DNA from: Cricetomys ansorgei | Lineage: Eukaryota; Chordata; Mammalia; Rodentia; Nesomyidae | DNA: 64,000 nucleotides | Reading direction: 5' to 3' | NCBI GenBank assembly: GCA_026225945.1 | Contig: JAMJFZ010000320.1 | Span: 8,623,001 to 8,687,000, forward strand | Position numbers and translations under genes: made by a program | Notes under the pieces: generated by a model | What the model saw: the letters and a program-made list of their open reading frames with translations, nothing else | Database searches by the model: none | Told to the model about the DNA's origin: nothing | Shown here: positions 1-64,000 of the stretch, piece after piece | Numbering within the stretch: position 1 is the first letter of the stretch | How the letters are laid out: each line of letters opens with the position of its first letter

Positions 1-2161
1 TCCCTACAAGCTCTGCCAGGCATATCCTCTTTTGCTGTCCATTCTGTCACAGGCACCCTGTACCTCATTTGGTTCTGGGTGGGATGGTTGCTGTGGTTGT
101 TTCTCTCTTTTTGCTCAGTATCACGTTTGTGTCTTTTGAACCATATGGGATAAAATTGTTTCCTGTAGGGATTTGAATTGGTAAAGTGCTATTCATTAAA
201 CTCCTAAAGTCCCGACATAACATGTCTGAAGGCAGCCATGCTCTGAGTGTGTCCAAAAAGGAGATTTTAGGAAGTCCCAACTATTTCTACTCTTTCTAGA
301 CCTAAATGCATACTTTCCAGAGAATCCATTTGGACTTTTACGATAAAATATCCAATCAAAACCACTCTGAACTAGGCAAGCAGGAATAGCTGACTTTAAA
401 CCTAGAGAAAATAGTGAATGTTAAGTAGTAGAAGAAGGGTTCATTCTTGGACAGCTACTGAAAGTTCTCTTTATCAAACCACAATTCTTTGGGTTGTAAC
501 GCAAGCCCACATCTTGAGTTTGTCCTTTAGAGAAACGAAGCTTTTGAACATCTAGAAGCAGATCATGGCCAGCAGTGTGTCTGCCCTTGTTCCTCTGCAA
601 AACTGCTTTCTCTAATGAACAGAGATGTCTGTGGTAGAAGGCTCTGAGGAGCACATTAAATGATGGACTGCTATTCTCTTCCTCATTTTTTAGGTCCAAG
701 ATTTTCCTAATAGTTTCACATCTGGGTTAAGAAGAAGGGCACTCTCTAGCTTAAGCCAGGTAATACACCAATGGTGCTTATTTCCAAAGTAGGAACCAGA
801 CACTTTGCTGCCAGGGGCTAGCTAGGAGAGCAACTACTTCAATATCTCTTAAGAAGGGCTGGTCAGAGTGGCATAAAGTTCCGCATCGGCATCTGACATT
901 CAGAAGTTATGCTCAATAATCTAAAACAAAACAGCCATTGTATCAGTCAGGAGCCCTGGGGCCAGAAAGCCAGTTAGCAGTCTAAGCAGGTGCTTAGCTG
1001 TTCCCAGCCTCCATTGGGGGAGTTCAGGAAGGTGGTATGCTGGCACATGCCTGCAGTCCCACCACTTGGCAGCTGGTCTAGGAAGATTGAGTTCAAAGCC
1101 AGATTGGGCTATATATTGAGACTCTGTTTTAAAAAAAGAGGAGGAAGAGAGGGAAGAGGAGGTGGAAAAAGATTAAAAAGTAAAATTAGGTGTTTTCCCC
1201 CTTGTTCAGTACCCATGTTCCAAAGATACTGTGAGGTCAATCGTTATGATTGAAGTATCGCTAAAGAGTTACAGACAGAAGAATGAGTCAGTAGGCCAGA
1301 GCATCCACCTGCAAAGTTTTTTTTTTTTTTTAAGTCTTCAGTTCCTCTTGAAGAGAGTGAAGCTATAAACCTTGAGCAGGTGTCCCCTGACAGGGGCAGC
1401 GGGGAAAAAAAGGAAGGAGAATGATCCTGTACCCCAGTAGGGAAACCCTGATTGGAGTCCATCTCTGTGACTGAGTAGGCTGAAGAGCAGCTCCCCCCAA
1501 ATGCATATCCTCCCAAACCTCAGAATATGACTTTGTTTGGAAATAGAGTCTGCAGATGTAGTTGGGCTAAGGTGTTGGATGCCATAGAGACTTAGGGAGT
1601 CCCTAAATCCAGTGATTGTTGTCCTTACAAATACAGGAGAGGCACATGGGAATAAAGCCACAAGAAGTGAGAGCGGAGATGGGAGTGTGCGACTGTGAAA
1701 TGAACAGTCCCCAGGGCTTCTGGGAACCGCTGAGAGTCTGGGAACCAGTGAAGCAGCATGTGTTTATGTCTCCAGCCACTTAGGAGGCAAGGCAGGAGGA
1801 TCTCTAGAGTACAGAAACTTGAAGATAACTTGGGGAACATCGAGAGCTCCTATTAAAAGAAATCCTGGGATTTCAGAGTCCCCAAGGACAGGATGGCCTT
1901 GCTGACAATTGCCTCCGTAAATGCGATAGAATAAATGACTGACATCTGTGGTAATTTGTTATGGCCACGCCAAGAGCCTTGCACACCGGCAGGCTATCTC
2001 TGGTGGAAATCCTGGAACCTTGGTTCCCAGCTGACGGGACCACATGCCTTTTCTTGGAGAGGTACCGTCGGGGCGGTTTCAGCTTTCTCAGAACTCTGAG
2101 CGCAGAATGCTTTTAATAGCTGCACAGGCCCTGATTTCCTGACTTTTCCAAATTCCCTTAC
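1..2161 (-). other. Stab2 intron 18 (part)
   Basis: Non-coding. It contains a plus-strand B1 fragment (about 1028-1130) followed by a purine-rich tail, and an old MaLR-like fragment at about 1510-1700 (text such as CTCAGAATATGACTTTGTTTGGAAAT without its ends). The rest shows nothing recognisable, and no splice-bounded cysteine-rich exon was found. Confidence 0.8.
1028..1130 (+). mobile_element. B1 SINE fragment
   Basis: GGTGGTATGCTGGCACATGCCTGCAGTCCCACCACTTGGCAG and GAGTTCAAAGCCAGATTGGGCTA identify an old B1. A purine-rich tail follows to about 1190. Confidence 0.7.
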
Positions 2162-61621
<59,460 letters not shown>

Positions 61622-61745
61622 GCTAAGGAAAGAAACGCTTGCTTCTTCTCAGGCCACCCCAGTCAGGGCGGTTTAGCTATTTTAACTTGCTTTGATGAGT
61701 GCCTGGGGGATTCTTTCTCCTGTCTGTGTCACCTTTTAAATCCGT
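61622..61745 (-). promoter_or_regulatory. Stab2: presumed Stab2 5' UTR and core promoter
   Basis: A TATA-like TTTAAAAG lies at complement 61733-61740, about 110 bases before the ATG. If used, transcription would start near 61705 and the 5' UTR would be about 85 bases. No CpG island is seen, which suits a tissue-restricted endothelial gene. Position and box are inference; no start-site data are available. Confidence 0.4.
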
Positions 61746-62489
61746 TCCTTTCCCTGGTGAGAACCAGAAGGGTAGGTGAGGCCTGACTGACTCCACAGGA
61801 GCTCAGTGGAATTGGCCACTCTGAGCTGTATATAAGTCCCAGCTGAGTGACAGGATTTCCTGAAGGGGCTGAGGCAGAGGGCTGACCTGGGATTTCTGTG
61901 CCCCGAGAAACTCCCAGGGACAATGTCACCTCCCATCACTGTGCCCACTCTGCAGGAGCTGCCCAGCTGCCCTGCTGCCCTGCTGCCCTCTCCACGCCTC
62001 GCCAGGGATCATCCTGGGCCTTTCTATTCCAACATACAGGCTCAGATTTTCTGTAGGGAGAATTTGTGGGTGTGCCCATCACTGTGCGTAGTCCCAGGCA
62101 TGGAGACAATGTTCCAGAAGTCTGGTCCCCTGCTTCGGAAGACAGTGTTGTCCTCATTCTCCTGTAGTTGTTGAAATTTGTGTTAGTGCCAACAGTTGGG
62201 TTTTTAACTCATCCTCTCTAATTTTCCAGGTTATTTAAGCACTGAGAGACTGAGCCTGTTCCTCTAACCTAGCTCTAAGTCTAACGCCAACTCTTTCAAG
62301 AAGATGTTCTCTCCTGCTCCTCCTAAATTCTGTGCACCGTGTCACAAAAGCCCAGTCACATATATTGCAGTCTGTCTGTCTGTCCATCTGTCTCCTCTGC
62401 CAGTTGTAAGTTTCTCGAGGGCAGTGGCACAGTGTTCCTCTTTTCTGTACCTCCTGAAGCCTAGGGCAGAAACCCAGGCTTGAAAAATA

Positions 62490-62585
62490 ATAAAAATAAC
62501 AGCAACCAATACTCACCACGTGCCAGGCACTGTTCTAGTCCTCTTGCTTGCTTGATTCTCTCAACACTTGGTGAAATAGTAAGTG
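62490..62585 (-). mobile_element. MIR-like fragment
   Basis: ACTCACCACGTGCCAGGCACTGTTCTAG and TTCTCTCAACACTTGGTGAAATAG resemble the 3' part of an antisense MIR. Weak. Confidence 0.45.
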
Positions 62586-62616
62586 TGTCTGGTTATACTG
62601 GTTATATGAGAAGAGC

Positions 62617-62952
62617 GAACTTTAATTGAGAAAATGGCTCCAAAAGACTGGCCTGTAGGCAAGTCTGTGGGGCATTTTCTTGATCAATGATTGATATGGG
62701 AGGGCCCAGCCCACTGGGGTAGTGCCAGCCCTGGGGAAGTGGTCCAGGTATAAAAACGCAGGCTGAGTAAGTCGAGAAGAAGAGCAAGCCAGTAAGTAGT
62801 GGTTCTTCATGGCCTCTGCATTAGTTCCTGCCTTCAGGTTTCTGCCCTGACAACCTTTTATGATAGACTGTAAATTGTAAGGTGAAATAACCCTTTCCTT
62901 CTCTAAGCTGCTCCTGGTCATGGTATTATTACAGCAGTAGAAAGGAAACTAG
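62617..62952 (+). mobile_element. MT-type LTR in the 5' flank
   Basis: Reads GAGAAAATGGCTCC, GGGGCATTTTCTTGATCAATGATTGATATGGGAGGGCCCAGCCCAC, GGTATAAAAACGCAGGCTGAG and a GGTGAAATAACCCTTTCC end region. A TATAAAA box is kept at 62749-62755. It starts about 1 kb upstream of Stab2 exon 1 and points away from it. Confidence 0.65.
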
Positions 62953-63900
62953 GGTAGTCACTATTTTGACTCTGTAGATAGTGGATAGCTAACCCAGAAC
63001 TCAGTCGGGTTCCAGAGTCAACGCTGTTCCCCACTGCCTTCTGCTGCTCACATACTCATGAACGAACGAACATTAGGTGGATCTCTAGTCCTGCTGGAGA
63101 CCACGGTGGATCTGAATCAGACCTAGGATAGGAAGGATGACATCTGGAATCATCCCAAAATAGGACACTGGGTTAACCTGGAGGCTCATGCAAAACATTT
63201 AGTTAAATGCCCTTCTTTCCCTTGGAGCCCTGCTCCAAGCTTTGTAAACATCATACTGGGATTCAGTCGTCTGGGAAAGTTTCAGTTTAGATCCTTTGGA
63301 GCCAAACGAAGGCCTAAATGGTAAGAAGGAGGGGGTCATGGCTATCCGTGTCTCAACGAGTCTCCGCTTGGCTCTTCATTAGAACTCCCGGGAGGAACCT
63401 TAATGTCCAGTGCTGCCCCAGATCAGCCGCCTCTGAGCTCCCAGGAGAGGAGAACAGGCGAGGGTTTCTTGAGGCTTTCTTTTTGATTTTGTTTGTACTG
63501 GACTATTACTTGAGGAGAAACTGTGACTCCAATGGGACTCTGAAGGCCACTTGTTACGGCAGCCATGTTCCCCGAGCTGAGACACCAGAGAGTTGGATGG
63601 TCTTTTCTGATGCCTTATCTTTTGAAGGGTGTGACTAACTTATCCAAAGGTTTGGAATGGGCTCCGTTCCCAGCGAAGTCATGACTCGAGCCAACAGTCT
63701 CATTTTCTAGATGCTGTTTAGTTCTGTGAATGCTATGGATGCGCTGAAGAATGCTTCTAGGTGACCTGGGGAAACCGCCTGCCTGACTGACTGTACATGT
63801 TACGTCAGTTGAGAGTCTAAGTCCTACAGCAGAGCAGCACCAGGAGTGAAGCAGAAACAGTTCAACTTTGAGTTTCCAAACCTTTGAGACCAAGGGAATT

Positions 63901-63922
63901 GTGTGTGTGTGTGTGTGTGTGT
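63901..63922 (+). repeat. (GT)n microsatellite
   Basis: Eleven GT units in the 5' flank. Confidence 0.93.
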
Positions 63923-64000
63923 GCATAATTCTGTCAGCAACCTCTAGATCTGATGCCCTCATGGTCTGACTTACGGAAAAACAGTGTTAGACTTTATTGG

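Larger units (their letters stand above)
61622..64000. other. 5' flank of Stab2, no gene recognised
   Basis: Beyond the presumed promoter there is a TATATAAG on the plus strand (61829-61836) and a CCAAT box on the minus strand (in 61808-61817). A MIR-like fragment lies at about 62490-62585, an MT-type LTR at 62617-62952 and a short GT array at 63901-63922. Plus-strand and minus-strand open frames here show no known protein features. Confidence 0.7.

Noticed and set aside
1..2161. Search for Stab2 exon 19
   Set aside because: The next segment should encode a cysteine-rich piece beginning like GTCVSC. No such text with AG and GT borders was found on the minus strand, so it probably lies left of the window.
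61923..62174. Plus-strand frame of 83 residues downstream of a TATATAAG
   Set aside because: No domain, no splice or poly(A) context and biased Pro/Ser/Cys composition typical of chance frames; too weak to call a gene.

Overview
This is mammalian nuclear DNA from a rodent. The evidence is a multi-exon gene with GT-AG introns, many B1, B2, B3 and B4 SINEs, rodent MaLR LTRs, URR1 hAT elements and very long CA, GA and ATCT microsatellites. There is no bacterial, phage, plasmid or CRISPR content. SINE composition points to a murid or cricetid rodent; I cannot name the species.

One protein-coding gene fills almost the whole window. It lies on the minus strand and encodes the amino-terminal quarter of stabilin-2 (Stab2, also called HARE), the endocytic receptor of liver sinusoidal endothelium. 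I placed 18 consecutive coding exons by reading the complementary strand. Exon 1, with the start codon and signal peptide, is at 61544-61621. Exon 18 is at 2162-2314. All have GT donors and AG acceptors, and the reading frame stays open across all 17 joins, giving 2016 coding bases (672 codons). The order is signal peptide, a cysteine-rich segment, a block of EGF-like modules (exons 3-10), then two FAS1 (fasciclin) domains (exons 10-18). The remaining roughly three quarters of the protein is encoded beyond the left edge.

Layout from left to right: 1-2161 is part of intron 18. 2162-19083 holds exons 18 to 10 (the FAS1 region), with a full-length MaLR retroelement in intron 11. 24108-28823 holds exons 9 to 6. 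34609-35549 holds exons 5 and 4. 35550-50170 is the 14.6 kb intron 3, which carries old L1 debris and the largest simple-sequence arrays. 50287-57808 is intron 2, with a short non-autonomous LTR retroelement (paired LTRs, primer-binding site and polypurine tract but no recognisable gag or pol). 57809-61621 holds exons 2 and 1. 61622-64000 is the 5' flank with the presumed promoter and an MT-type LTR.

The other open frames in the window are products of microsatellites, repeats or chance and were not annotated as genes. I found no credible undescribed multi-gene system. The points worth a second look concern mobile-element structure, very long repeat arrays close to exons, and the phase pattern of the exons.
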